A DNA stretch of 64,000 nt from Streptomyces sp. Act143. Lineage in GTDB: Bacteria; Actinomycetota; Actinomycetes; Streptomycetales; Streptomycetaceae. Numbering within the stretch: the first letter of the stretch is position 1; the number at the start of each line of letters is the position of its first letter. Of this stretch, positions 16,115 to 25,940 are shown in pieces. Where the stretch lies: assembly GCF_003143935.1 (NCBI RefSeq), contig NZ_QFRX01000001.1, positions 3,632,162 to 3,696,161 of the forward strand, read 5' to 3'. Made by a program: the position numbers and the translations under genes. The notes below the pieces were generated by a model. That model was not told the origin of the DNA. It searched no databases and saw nothing but the letters and a program-made list of their open reading frames with translations.

Positions 16115-16897
16115 ATGACCGTCATCCGTACGGCCGGACTGGCCCGTACCTTCCAGACCAAGCACGGCCCCGTGGCGGCCGTGCGCGGCATCGACCTCAC
16201 CGTCCGCGAGGGCGAGATCCTCGGCTTCCTCGGCCCCAACGGCGCCGGAAAGACCACCACCCTGCGCATGCTCACCACCCTGCTCGCCCCGACCGGCGGC
16301 ACCGCCACGGTCGCCGGGCACGACCTCGCCACGGACCCGGCCGGGGTGCGCCGGGTCTGCGGTTACGTGGCCCAGTCGGGCGGCGTCGACCCGCAGATCA
16401 GCGTGCGCGAGGAACTCGTCACGCAGGGGCGGATGTACCGCCTGACCAAGCCCCAGGCCAAGGAACGCGCCGCGGAGCTGGCCCGTGACCTGGGCCTGAC
16501 CGAGCTGCTCGACCGCAAGTGCGGGGAGCTGTCGGGCGGCCAGCGCCGCCGCCTGGACATCGCGATGGCGCTCACCCACCGCCCGCAGGTCCTCTTCCTC
16601 GACGAGCCGACCACCGGCCTCGACCCCGGCAGCCGCGCCGACCTGTGGGACCTGATCCGGCGGCTGCGCGCCGAGCACGGCACCACCGTCTTCCTCACCA
16701 CCCACTACCTCGACGAGGCCGACGCCCTCGCCGACCGCCTGGTGATCGTCGACCGTGGCGTGGTGGTGGCCGAGGGCACGCCGAGCGCGCTCAAGCTGGA
16801 GCACGGCGGCTCGATCGACGCCACGCTCCAGGACACGTTCCTCGCCATCACCGGCCGCAGCGCCACCCCAGCCGACGCCGCCCCCGTAGCCGTATAG
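16115..16897 (+). CDS. DrrA-type ABC exporter ATPase
   Basis: This 260-residue ATPase has Walker A GPNGAGKTTT (about 43-52), Q-loop VAQSGGVDP, signature LSGGQRRRLD, Walker B VLFLDEPTTGLDPGS and H-loop LTTHYLDEAD. It belongs to the daunorubicin-resistance (DrrA) group, usually exporting drugs or lipids. It forms an operon with the permease 11 bases downstream and is probably controlled by the divergent TetR protein. No ribosome-binding site precedes the ATG, so the transcript may be leaderless. Confidence 0.9.
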   Translation: MTVIRTAGLARTFQTKHGPVAAVRGIDLTVREGEILGFLGPNGAGKTTTLRMLTTLLAPTGGTATVAGHDLATDPAGVRRVCGYVAQSGGVDPQISVREELVTQGRMYRLTKPQAKERAAELARDLGLTELLDRKCGELSGGQRRRLDIAMALTHRPQVLFLDEPTTGLDPGSRADLWDLIRRLRAEHGTTVFLTTHYLDEADALADRLVIVDRGVVVAEGTPSALKLEHGGSIDATLQDTFLAITGRSATPADAAPVAV

Positions 16898-16908
16898 GAC
16901 CCCGCGAC

Positions 16909-17658
16909 ATGCTTCTCCACGACACCGCGCTCATCTACGGCCGCTATCTGCGCCAGTCCCTGCGCTCGCGCTTCGCACTGCTCTTCGGGGTGCTGATGCC
17001 GCTGCTGTACCTGCTGTTCTTCGGCCCGCTGCTGACCGATCTGCCGCTCGGCGGGCGGGGCAGCTCGTGGCAGGTGCTGGTGCCGGGGCTGCTCCTGCAA
17101 CTCGGTCTGTTCGGGGCCCTGTTCGCCGGGTTCATGATCATCCTGGAGAAGGGGTCGGGCATCGTCGACCGGATGCGGGTCACGCCCGTCAGCCGGCTCG
17201 GGCTGCTCCTCGGCCGGGTGCTGCGGGACGCGACGGTCTTCGTCTTCCAGGCGGTGCTGCTGGTGCTGGCCGCGCTGGTGATGGGGCTGCGCGCGCCACT
17301 CGCCGGCATCCTGATCGGCTTCGCCTTCGTCGGGCTGCTCACCGTCTCGCTCGCCTCGCTGTCCTACGCGGTGGCGATGAAGGTCCGCACGCCCCAGGAG
17401 TTCGGTCCGCTCATCAACGCCGTGTCGATGCCGTCGATGCTGCTGTCCGGCCTGATGCTCCCGATGACCCTGGGCCCGGCCTGGCTGGACGTCCTGTCCC
17501 ACTTCATGCCGTTCCGCTATCTGGTGGACGCGATGCGGGACGCGTACGTCGGCGCGTACACGACCGCGCACATGGCGTACGGCGTGCTGGTCGCCCTCGG
17601 TTTCTCGGCGCTCGCCGTGACAGTGGGCACACGCGTCTTCCGGACGGCCGGGGCGTAA
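16909..17658 (+). CDS. DrrB-type ABC-2 exporter permease
   Basis: This 249-residue membrane protein has about six transmembrane segments, beginning LLHDTALIYGRYLRQ and containing the ABC-2 signature region near MPSMLLSGLMLPM and FMPFRYLVDAMRD. It starts at the ATG 11 bases after the ATPase stop; the longer open frame upstream overlaps the ATPase gene and has no membrane character. It forms the transporter with the preceding protein. Substrate unknown. Confidence 0.88.
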   Translation: MLLHDTALIYGRYLRQSLRSRFALLFGVLMPLLYLLFFGPLLTDLPLGGRGSSWQVLVPGLLLQLGLFGALFAGFMIILEKGSGIVDRMRVTPVSRLGLLLGRVLRDATVFVFQAVLLVLAALVMGLRAPLAGILIGFAFVGLLTVSLASLSYAVAMKVRTPQEFGPLINAVSMPSMLLSGLMLPMTLGPAWLDVLSHFMPFRYLVDAMRDAYVGAYTTAHMAYGVLVALGFSALAVTVGTRVFRTAGA

Positions 17659-17659
17659 C

Positions 17660-17665
17660 TAGGCT
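17660..17665 (+). promoter_or_regulatory. -10 element before the adenosyltransferase
   Basis: TAGGCT lies 6 bases before the ATG at 17672, in the short gap after the exporter permease. This is the same leaderless-type geometry as at 3817 and 10294. No ribosome-binding site is present. Confidence 0.4.
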
Positions 17666-17671
17666 GAGCCC

Positions 17672-18259
17672 ATGGTCAATCTGACGCGCATCTACACCAG
17701 GACCGGCGACCAGGGCACCACCGCCCTCGGCGACATGAGCAGGGTCGCCAAGACCGACCTGCGGATCTCCGCGTACGCCGACGCCAACGAGGCGAACGCG
17801 GTGATCGGGACGGCGATCGCGCTGGGCGGCCTCGACGAGGAGATCGTCGAGGTCCTCACCCGCGTGCAGAACGACCTGTTCGACGTCGGCGCCGACCTGT
17901 CGACGCCCGTGGTCGAGAACCCGGAGTTCCCGCCGCTCAGGGTCGAGCAGTTCTACGTCGACAAGCTGGAGGCGGACTGCGACCGCTTCAACGAGCGACT
18001 GGAGAAGCTCCGGTCGTTCATCCTGCCCGGCGGCACGCCCGGCGCGGCCCTGCTGCACCAGGCGTGCACGGTCGTCCGGCGCGCCGAACGGTCCACCTGG
18101 GCGGCGCTGGAGGTGCACGGCGCCCAAGGAGAGAACGGCAGCATGAACCCGCTGACCGCGACCTACCTCAACCGCCTGTCGGACCTGCTGTTCATCCTGG
18201 CCCGGACCGCCAACAACGAGGTCGGGGACGTGCTGTGGGTGCCCGGCGGGGAGCGTTAG
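17672..18259 (+). CDS. Cob(I)yrinic acid a,c-diamide adenosyltransferase, PduO type
   Basis: This 195-residue enzyme transfers the adenosyl group of ATP to cob(I)alamin to make adenosylcobalamin. Family motifs are TRTGDQGTTAL (residues about 9-19) for ATP binding, VQNDLFDVGADLSTP, LPGGTPGAALLHQACTVVRRAER and the C-terminal NRLSDLLFILAR. Length is standard. The 3' end overlaps the convergent membrane-protein gene by 4 bases. I found no cobalamin riboswitch upstream; the gap is only 13 bases. Confidence 0.93.
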   Translation: MVNLTRIYTRTGDQGTTALGDMSRVAKTDLRISAYADANEANAVIGTAIALGGLDEEIVEVLTRVQNDLFDVGADLSTPVVENPEFPPLRVEQFYVDKLEADCDRFNERLEKLRSFILPGGTPGAALLHQACTVVRRAERSTWAALEVHGAQGENGSMNPLTATYLNRLSDLLFILARTANNEVGDVLWVPGGER

Positions 18260-18789
18260 CGCTCCCGCTTGGGGAACAGGGTGTAGCTCCCGGCGATGAC
18301 GAGGTTGATGCCGATCAGCCAGAGCATGCGCTGCTGCCACGCCCGCAGCGAGTCGGTCTCGCCGGCGCCACCGACGTACCAGATCGCGGCCTGGAGCAGG
18401 GCCAGGGCGACGACCGCGGCGACGACCCAGCGGCCCGCGACCTTCCATTCGTGGACGGCGCGGGCCGTGCCGTACTTCGGCGGCCGTACCGGCGGCGGTC
18501 CGCCCGCGAAGCGGTGGGCGAACCGGGCGTCGGCCCAGCGGACCGTGGAGTGGCCGAGCCCCACGGTGAAACCGATGTAGACGGCGGCCAGGCCGTGCTT
18601 CCAGTCGGGCTCGGCGCCGTTGCGGAGGTCGATCGCCGTGACGGTGAACAGCATGAGCTCCAGCAGCGGCTCGCACAGCAGGAGGCCGAGGCCGAGGCGC
18701 GGCATCTTCAGCAGGTACCGGAAGGCCAGCCCGGCGGCCAGCAGCACCCAGAACGCCACCTCGCACGCGACGATCAGTCCGACGATCAT
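18256..18789 (-). CDS. Integral membrane protein of unknown function
   Basis: This 177-residue protein has about four hydrophobic segments (residues about 3-25, 36-55, 66-85, 115-137 and possibly 150-168) and a basic C-terminus FPKRER. A central cytoplasmic loop carries GGPPPVRPPKYG. It overlaps the adenosyltransferase gene tail to tail. No family recognised. Confidence 0.65.
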   Translation of the reverse strand: MIVGLIVACEVAFWVLLAAGLAFRYLLKMPRLGLGLLLCEPLLELMLFTVTAIDLRNGAEPDWKHGLAAVYIGFTVGLGHSTVRWADARFAHRFAGGPPPVRPPKYGTARAVHEWKVAGRWVVAAVVALALLQAAIWYVGGAGETDSLRAWQQRMLWLIGINLVIAGSYTLFPKRER

Positions 18790-18941
18790 GAACCCGCTCC
18801 CTTCCCTCCTCTCCCAGGTTCGGGCCGCGGTCCCCCGCTTTCGTCGTCGTCGCTGACGAACCCGCCGTACATCGAAAGATGCAGTCCAGGACCGTCCCCG
18901 GGGATCAGGCGGGCGGCCCGGCGGCCGTGTTTCATGGGGAC

Positions 18942-20111
18942 ATGGCCGTACGACTGCCCCGCCCGCACCGCTTCGACGTGTACATCGCGGGCGCTGGGCT
19001 GCTCGGCGGCCTGCTGCTGGTGCTCTTCGGGCTGGGCACCCGGCCGTCCGACGACCCGATCACCCTCTTCGACGGGCCCTGGCCGGTGCTGGTGCCGCTC
19101 ACCGTGCTGGCCGGCTGCGAGCTGCTGCGCCGCGCGGCACCGCGCGCGGCCCTGCTGACCGGCACGCTCGCGATCTGCGCGGACCTGGTGACGCAGGGCA
19201 GCCTCGCCTCGGTGCTGATGTTCACCGACCTCGTCTACGCCGCCGTCCTGTACGGCCCGCTCGCCTCCGCCCGCCGCATCCAGTGGATCACCGGCCTGCT
19301 CACGGTGGTCGCGACGCTGGTGCCGTTCGCGGTGTGGCGGGTGCCGGAGGCGCTGCTGATCGGTGTGGTCGTCGGGGTCGTGGCGTACGGGCCCGCCGCC
19401 ACCGGCTGGATCGTCCGCAACCACCGCGACGCCGCCGAGGCCGCCCGGCTGCGCGCCGAACAGACCGCGCTGCTCGCGGAGATGGACCGCAGCCAGGCCG
19501 TCGTCGCCGAACGCGCCAGGATGGCGCGGGAGTTGCACGACATGGTCGCCAACCATCTGTCCGCGATCGCGATCCACTCCACCGCCGCGCTGTCGCTGGA
19601 CGATCCGAGGACCTCCGCGGAGGCCCTCGGCGTCATCCGCGAGAACAGCGTCAAGGGGCTGGCGGAGATGCGCCGGCTGATCGGCATCCTGCGCGACGGC
19701 GACGAGGAGCCGAGCGCGGTCCCGACCCTCGACGGTCTCGCCGCCCTGGTCGAGGACGCCCGCACCAACGGTCTCGACGTGACGCTGGACGCCGGGCACG
19801 GCACGACCGTGCCCGCCCCCGTCGAGCTGGCCGCCTACCGAATCGTCCAGGAGTCCCTGACCAACGCGCTCAAGCACGCCTGCCCCGGCCCCGTCACCGT
19901 CACCCTGGCCCGGCGCGACGGCTCCCTCGACGTGCTCGTGACCAGCCCGTACGGTCACCGGGACGGCCCGCGCGCCCCCGGCTCCGGCTCCGGTCTGGTC
20001 GGGATGCGAGAGCGGGTCGCGCTGCTGGGCGGCACCTTCGAGGCAGGCCCCGAGGGCGAGTCATGGACGGTACGGGCGATGCTCCCCCTGACCGAAGGAG
20101 ACCCCGCATGA
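18942..20111 (+). CDS. NarL-group sensor histidine kinase
   Basis: This 389-residue kinase has about five N-terminal membrane segments (residues about 10-150), a linker, the HisKA_3 dimerisation helix with phosphoacceptor H199 in ARMARELHDMVANHLSA, and an ATPase domain with N-box RIVQESLTNALKHA and G-box GSGLVGMRERVALLGG. It is co-transcribed with the response regulator (ATGA overlap). The start is uncertain: ATG 18942 lacks a good ribosome-binding site, and GTG 18927 and ATG 18879 are in frame. Signal unknown. Confidence 0.88.
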   Translation: MAVRLPRPHRFDVYIAGAGLLGGLLLVLFGLGTRPSDDPITLFDGPWPVLVPLTVLAGCELLRRAAPRAALLTGTLAICADLVTQGSLASVLMFTDLVYAAVLYGPLASARRIQWITGLLTVVATLVPFAVWRVPEALLIGVVVGVVAYGPAATGWIVRNHRDAAEAARLRAEQTALLAEMDRSQAVVAERARMARELHDMVANHLSAIAIHSTAALSLDDPRTSAEALGVIRENSVKGLAEMRRLIGILRDGDEEPSAVPTLDGLAALVEDARTNGLDVTLDAGHGTTVPAPVELAAYRIVQESLTNALKHACPGPVTVTLARRDGSLDVLVTSPYGHRDGPRAPGSGSGLVGMRERVALLGGTFEAGPEGESWTVRAMLPLTEGDPA

Positions 20112-20758
20112 TCCGCCCCGTCCGTGTGCTCGTCGCCGAGGACCAGTCCGCCGTCCGGGCGGGCCTCGTCCTCATCCTGCGCAGCGCCCCCGACATCGAG
20201 GTGGTCGGCGAGGCCGCGGACGGCGAGCAGGCGGTGGCGCTGGCCCGGGAACTGCGGCCGGACCTGGTCCTGATGGACGTCCAGATGCCGCGTCTGGACG
20301 GGGTGTCGGCGACCCGGAAGGTCACGGAGGAGGGACTCGCGGACGTCCTCGTGCTGACCACCTTCGACCTCGACGAGTACGTGTTCGGGGCGCTGCGGGC
20401 GGGCGCGGCCGGGTTCCTGCTGAAGAACACGGAGGCGAAGGCCCTGATCGAGGCCGTCCGCACGGTGGCCCGCGGCGAGGGCATCGTCGCCCCGGCCGTC
20501 ACCCGCCGCCTGATCGCCGAGTTCGCGGCGAAGCCCGTACGGCAGTCGAGCGCGGACCCAGCCGTCCTGGACTCCCTCACCCGCCGTGAACGCGAGGTGC
20601 TGTCCTGCCTCGGCGAGGGACTGTCCAACGCCGACATCGCGGGGCGCCTCGACATGGCGGAGGCGACGGTGAAGACGCACGTCAGCCGCCTCCTGGGCAA
20701 GCTGGAGCTGCGGAGCCGGGTCCAAGCGGCCGTCCTTGCGCAGGAGTTGGGTGTCTGA
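20108..20758 (+). CDS. NarL/FixJ-family response regulator
   Basis: This 216-residue protein has a receiver domain with acidic pocket E11/D12, phosphoacceptor D57 (LVLMDVQMP) and conserved K in FLLKNTEAK, then a LuxR-type helix-turn-helix (LTRREREVLSCLGEG, then NADIAGRLDMAEATVKTHVSRLL). GAAGGAG precedes the ATG, which overlaps the kinase stop. It is the cognate partner of the kinase. Target genes unknown; chitinase C is the next gene but has its own promoter elements. Confidence 0.92.
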   Translation: MIRPVRVLVAEDQSAVRAGLVLILRSAPDIEVVGEAADGEQAVALARELRPDLVLMDVQMPRLDGVSATRKVTEEGLADVLVLTTFDLDEYVFGALRAGAAGFLLKNTEAKALIEAVRTVARGEGIVAPAVTRRLIAEFAAKPVRQSSADPAVLDSLTRREREVLSCLGEGLSNADIAGRLDMAEATVKTHVSRLLGKLELRSRVQAAVLAQELGV

Positions 20759-20773
20759 GCGGTTGCATACGAG

Positions 20774-20808
20774 AGTGGTCCAGACCTATTGACCGATGGT
20801 CCAGACCT
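20774..20808 (+). promoter_or_regulatory. Paired 12-bp direct repeats (DasR-type sites) before chitinase
   Basis: TGGTCCAGACCT occurs at 20776-20787 and 20797-20808, 21 bases apart start to start. Such direct repeats are the known control elements of Streptomyces chitinase promoters (chitin induction, glucose repression), and each copy, with flanks such as AGTGGTCCAGACCTAT, matches the palindromic binding site of DasR, the GlcNAc-responsive repressor. The second copy ends 69 bases before the start codon. Confidence 0.85.
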
Positions 20809-20876
20809 TTCTATTCTCACCGCACCGTGGGCACGAAGGCTCAGTCGTGCCCCCACCCCCGAAAAGGAGGCGCGGC

Positions 20877-22709
<1,833 letters not shown>

Positions 22710-22727
22710 CCTGCTCCATCGTTCAAC

Positions 22728-22761
22728 CCGGGGGCGCGCGGTGCATACCGCGCGCCCCCGG
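22728..22761 (+). terminator. Perfect 15-bp hairpin after chitinase
   Basis: CCGGGGGCGCGCGGT pairs with ACCGCGCGCCCCCGG over a 4-base loop, 18 bases past the chitinase stop. No T-run follows, as is common in streptomycetes. Confidence 0.8.
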
Positions 22762-22886
22762 CGCATGCGCCCCACCGGGACCTTCGGCCCCACCGCGGGG
22801 TCGGTCGGCCAATGCCGGACATGTCACCCCCGCCCCCACAGTGAATCCGTCAGCCAGCAAACGGAACTGTTCATTCAGGGGGAATC

Positions 22887-23423
22887 ATGAACCTCAGGAC
22901 CAAGAAGACCGCCGTCGGAGTACTCGCGGGCGCGGCGGCCGCCGTCGCCCTCGCCACCGGACCGGCTCTGGCCGCGGTGACCTTCGACCCGGCGACCGGC
23001 ACGGGGTTCGTAGGCAAGGGCGACGTCCAGACCGCGTTCGGCTGGAACAACAAGCAGCTCCAGACCAACGCGCCCGGCGTCACGTTCGCGTACGACGCCA
23101 CCACCCACTACAGCGCGGTCTGCGAATGGATCACCGGGGCGGGCACCAAGGGCCAGAAGACCCACGACATCACGCTGAACCGCCACACCGGCGTCAGCAA
23201 CACGGTGGCCTACGACCCGCGCGTGCAGACCCAGATCACCGGCTTCACCCTCACCGGCTTCGGCAGCACCAGCACCACCGGCACCGTTCCGGCCGTCGGT
23301 GAGCCGTGCGTCGGCAACGACGACGGGGTGGACCACAACGGCACCTGGGTCACGGTCGACGAGGTCGGCACCACGGCCGTCTTCTCGGTCGGCTACGCCG
23401 GTACGAGCGTGCCGCTGGCCTGA
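22887..23423 (+). CDS. Secreted protein of unknown function
   Basis: This 178-residue protein begins with a classical signal peptide (MNLRTKKTAVGVLAGAAAAV, cleavage predicted after GPALA near residue 29). The mature part is rich in Thr, Gly and Val with two cysteines (VCEWITG and EPCVGND) that may form a disulphide, and looks like a small beta-rich extracellular domain. GGGGGAA precedes the ATG. Its position after chiC suggests, but does not prove, a role in the secreted chitin response. It converges on the DUF2550 gene with 4 bases between stops. Confidence 0.75.
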   Translation: MNLRTKKTAVGVLAGAAAAVALATGPALAAVTFDPATGTGFVGKGDVQTAFGWNNKQLQTNAPGVTFAYDATTHYSAVCEWITGAGTKGQKTHDITLNRHTGVSNTVAYDPRVQTQITGFTLTGFGSTSTTGTVPAVGEPCVGNDDGVDHNGTWVTVDEVGTTAVFSVGYAGTSVPLA

Positions 23424-23427
23424 GTCG

Positions 23428-23874
23428 CTAGGCGACGTTGACGCGCTGACCGGGCGGGGCCGCCTCCAGCCAGGCGAGGAAACCGGTCAGCGCGTCCTCG
23501 CTCATGGCGAGTTCGAGCCGGGTGCCGCGGTGCAGACAGGTGAGGACGACGGCGTCCGACAGCAGCGCCAGCTCCTCCTCCCCCTCGGGCAGACGGCGGC
23601 CGGCGACCTCGATCGCGGCGCGCTCCAGGACGCGGCGCGGCCGGTAGGCGTAGGAGAAGACGCGGTACCACTCGATGCGGTCGCCGTTGTAGCGGGCGAC
23701 ACCGTAGCTCCAGCCCTTGCCGCTGGTGTCGGTTTTCTCCGGGACGTCCCAGCGCAGGGAACAGTCGAAAGTGCCGCCCGAGCGCTGAATCAGTCTGCGG
23801 CGCAGGCCGAAGACGAACAGTCCCAGCACCACCAGGGCGACCACGACTCCGCACACAGTCAGAGCGAGGACCAT
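23428..23874 (-). CDS. DUF2550 membrane-anchored protein
   Basis: This 148-residue protein has one N-terminal transmembrane segment (residues about 3-23) followed by a cytoplasmic domain with FDCSLRWDVP, GWSYGVARYNGDRIEWYRVFS and LSEDALTGFL-like segments typical of DUF2550, an actinobacterial family next to the ATP synthase operon. ATG 23874 is preferred over GTG 23880 because the AGGAGG site is 9 bases before the ATG and only 3 before the GTG. Function unknown. Confidence 0.85.
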   Translation of the reverse strand: MVLALTVCGVVVALVVLGLFVFGLRRRLIQRSGGTFDCSLRWDVPEKTDTSGKGWSYGVARYNGDRIEWYRVFSYAYRPRRVLERAAIEVAGRRLPEGEEELALLSDAVVLTCLHRGTRLELAMSEDALTGFLAWLEAAPPGQRVNVA

Positions 23875-23945
23875 CGACACCGACCTCCTCGTCTACTCGG
23901 TAACGGATCACTCGGTAACGGATTGGAAAAAACATCCACATTCGC

Positions 23946-23993
23946 CTCAGCCGCGACCAGGGCCGGATTTCTCCGGTCCCAGCCGCGGCTGAG
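23946..23993 (-). terminator. Hairpin after the ATP synthase operon
   Basis: CTCAGCCGCG pairs with CGCGGCTGAG, with further GC pairing inside (GGGCCGG with CCGGTCC). It lies just past the atpC stop on the minus strand and before the DUF2550 start, so it probably ends the atp transcript. Confidence 0.7.
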
Positions 23994-24017
23994 TGACGTC
24001 ATACGGTCCAGCGCAGG

Positions 24018-24392
24018 CTAGCGCGTCGCCGCCGCACGGATACGTACGTCCGCGCGACGCTCGGCGGCGGCGTCACCCTCCGCCTTCGCCCGCTCCAGCT
24101 CGCGCTCCGCGCGCTGGACGTCGATCTCGTCCGACAGCTCGGCGATCTCGGCCAGCAGCGACAGCTTGTTGTCCGCGAACGAGATGAAACCGCCGTGCAC
24201 CGCGGCGACGACCGTTCCACCATCACTCGTACGGATGGTCACCGGGCCCGACTCCAGCACACCGAGCAGCGGCTGGTGACCGGGCATGACGCCGATGTCG
24301 CCGGACGTGGTGCGCGCGACGACCAGGGTGGCCTCGCCGGACCAGACCTCTCGGTCGGCCGCGACCAGCGCGACGTGCAGCTCAGCAGCCAA
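24018..24392 (-). CDS. atpC: ATP synthase epsilon subunit
   Basis: This 124-residue subunit of the F1 central stalk regulates ATP hydrolysis. It shows the N-terminal beta-sandwich (AELHVALVAADREVWSGEA, then GDIGVMPGHQPLLGVLESG) and the C-terminal helix pair rich in Ala/Glu/Arg. The start is taken as TTG at 24392 because GAGGAG sits 5-6 bases before it and the length equals the family norm. It is the last gene of the atp operon, separated from atpD by 111 bases holding two hairpins. Confidence 0.93.
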   Translation of the reverse strand: MAAELHVALVAADREVWSGEATLVVARTTSGDIGVMPGHQPLLGVLESGPVTIRTSDGGTVVAAVHGGFISFADNKLSLLAEIAELSDEIDVQRAERELERAKAEGDAAAERRADVRIRAAATR

Positions 24393-24410
24393 GGTGGCTC
24401 CTCGGGTCAC

Positions 24411-24432
24411 CACCCGGCAGGTCTGCCGGGTG
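24411..24432 (-). promoter_or_regulatory. Hairpin directly upstream of the atpC ribosome-binding site
   Basis: CACCCGGCAG and CTGCCGGGTG form a perfect 10-bp stem with a 2-base spacer, immediately before the GAGGAG of atpC on the minus strand. It could modulate translation or mRNA stability of atpC. Confidence 0.55.
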
Positions 24433-24457
24433 TTGGTTACAAGTCTAATAGGCGTGA

Positions 24458-24489
24458 AAGAGGGGGCGGGACGTACCCCGCCCCCTCTT
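24458..24489 (-). terminator. Hairpin between atpD and atpC
   Basis: AAGAGGGGGCGGG pairs perfectly with CCCGCCCCCTCTT over a 6-base loop, 15 bases past the atpD stop, followed by TTTC on the minus strand. It is inside the operon, so it is probably a partial terminator or processing site. Confidence 0.7.
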
Positions 24490-24503
24490 CAAGAGCACAC
24501 GGC

Positions 24504-25940
24504 TCAGGAGACGCCGAGCTCCTTGGCGTTGGCCTTCAGGTCCTCGATGCCACCGCACATGAAGAACGCCTGCTCCGGGAAGTGGTCGTACTCGCCGTCG
24601 CAGATCGCGTTGAAGGCCGCGATCGACTCGTCCAGCGGGACGTCCGACCCGTCGACGCCGGTGAACTGCTTGGCGACGTGGGTGTTCTGGGACAGGAAGC
24701 GCTCCACGCGACGGGCACGGTGGACGACGAGCTTGTCCTCCTCGCCGAGCTCGTCGATACCGAGGATCGCGATGATGTCCTGGAGGTCCTTGTACTTCTG
24801 CAGGATGTTCTTGACGCGCATGGCGGCGTCGTAGTGGTCCTGCGCGATGTACCGCGGGTCCAGGATGCGGGACGTGGAGTCCAGCGGGTCCACGGCCGGG
24901 TAGATGCCCTTCTCGGAGATCGGACGGGAGAGAACCGTCGTCGCGTCGAGGTGGGCGAAGGTGGTGGCCGGGGCCGGGTCGGTCAGGTCGTCCGCGGGGA
25001 CGTAGATCGCCTGCATCGAGGTGATCGAGTGACCACGGGTCGAGGTGATGCGCTCCTGGAGGAGACCCATCTCGTCGGCCAGGTTCGGCTGGTAACCCAC
25101 CGCGGAGGGCATACGGCCGAGCAGGGTCGACACCTCGGAACCGGCCTGCGTGAAGCGGAAGATGTTGTCGATGAAGAACAGCACGTCCTGCTTCTGCACA
25201 TCGCGGAAGTACTCCGCCATGGTCAGACCGGCGAGGGCCACACGGAGACGGGTGCCCGGGGGCTCGTCCATCTGGCCGAAGACCAGCGCGGTCTTGTCGA
25301 TGACGCCGGAGTCCGACATCTCCTCGATGAGGTCGTTGCCCTCACGGGTGCGCTCACCGACACCGGCGAACACGGAGACACCGTCGTGGTTGTTGGCGAC
25401 GCGGTAGATCATCTCCTGGATGAGCACCGTCTTGCCGACGCCGGCACCACCGAACAGACCGATCTTTCCACCCTTGACGTACGGGGTGAGAAGGTCGATG
25501 ACCTTGACGCCGGTCTCGAACATCTCGGTCTTCGACTCGAGCTCGTCGAAGTTCGGGGCCTTGCGGTGGATGCCCCAGCGCTCGCCGTCGTACTTCTCGT
25601 CGACGTTCAGCACCTCACCGAGGGTGTTGAACACCTTGCCCTTGGTGAAGTCGCCGACCGGGACCGTGATGGAGGCACCGGTGTCGGTGACCGCGGCCTG
25701 GCGGACCAGACCGTCGGTGGGCTGCATGGAGATGGTGCGGACCAGGCCGTCACCCAGGTGCTGGGCGACCTCCAGGGTCAGCGTCTTCTTCGCGCCGTCC
25801 TGGGCCGGGTCGGCCACCTCGACGTGAAGGGCGTTGTAGATGTCGGGCATCGCGTCGACGGGGAACTCCACGTCGACGACCGGGCCGATGACCCGGGCGA
25901 CGCGGCCCGTGGCCGTCGCGGTCTCAACAGTGGTGGTCAT
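24504..25940 (-). CDS. atpD: ATP synthase beta subunit
   Basis: This 478-residue subunit carries the catalytic sites of F1. It shows Walker A GGAGVGKT, the catalytic glutamate segment GERTREGNDL, Walker B VLFFIDNIFRF and the DELSEED-type region DELGEEDKLVV. The ATG overlaps the stop of atpG by one base (25940), so the two are coupled. Confidence 0.98.
   Translation of the reverse strand: MTTTVETATATGRVARVIGPVVDVEFPVDAMPDIYNALHVEVADPAQDGAKKTLTLEVAQHLGDGLVRTISMQPTDGLVRQAAVTDTGASITVPVGDFTKGKVFNTLGEVLNVDEKYDGERWGIHRKAPNFDELESKTEMFETGVKVIDLLTPYVKGGKIGLFGGAGVGKTVLIQEMIYRVANNHDGVSVFAGVGERTREGNDLIEEMSDSGVIDKTALVFGQMDEPPGTRLRVALAGLTMAEYFRDVQKQDVLFFIDNIFRFTQAGSEVSTLLGRMPSAVGYQPNLADEMGLLQERITSTRGHSITSMQAIYVPADDLTDPAPATTFAHLDATTVLSRPISEKGIYPAVDPLDSTSRILDPRYIAQDHYDAAMRVKNILQKYKDLQDIIAILGIDELGEEDKLVVHRARRVERFLSQNTHVAKQFTGVDGSDVPLDESIAAFNAICDGEYDHFPEQAFFMCGGIEDLKANAKELGVS

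Noticed and set aside
17600..17672. Cobalamin riboswitch before the adenosyltransferase
   Set aside because: The gap is 13 bases, far too short for a B12 riboswitch, and no B12-box-like sequence is present upstream in the exporter gene.
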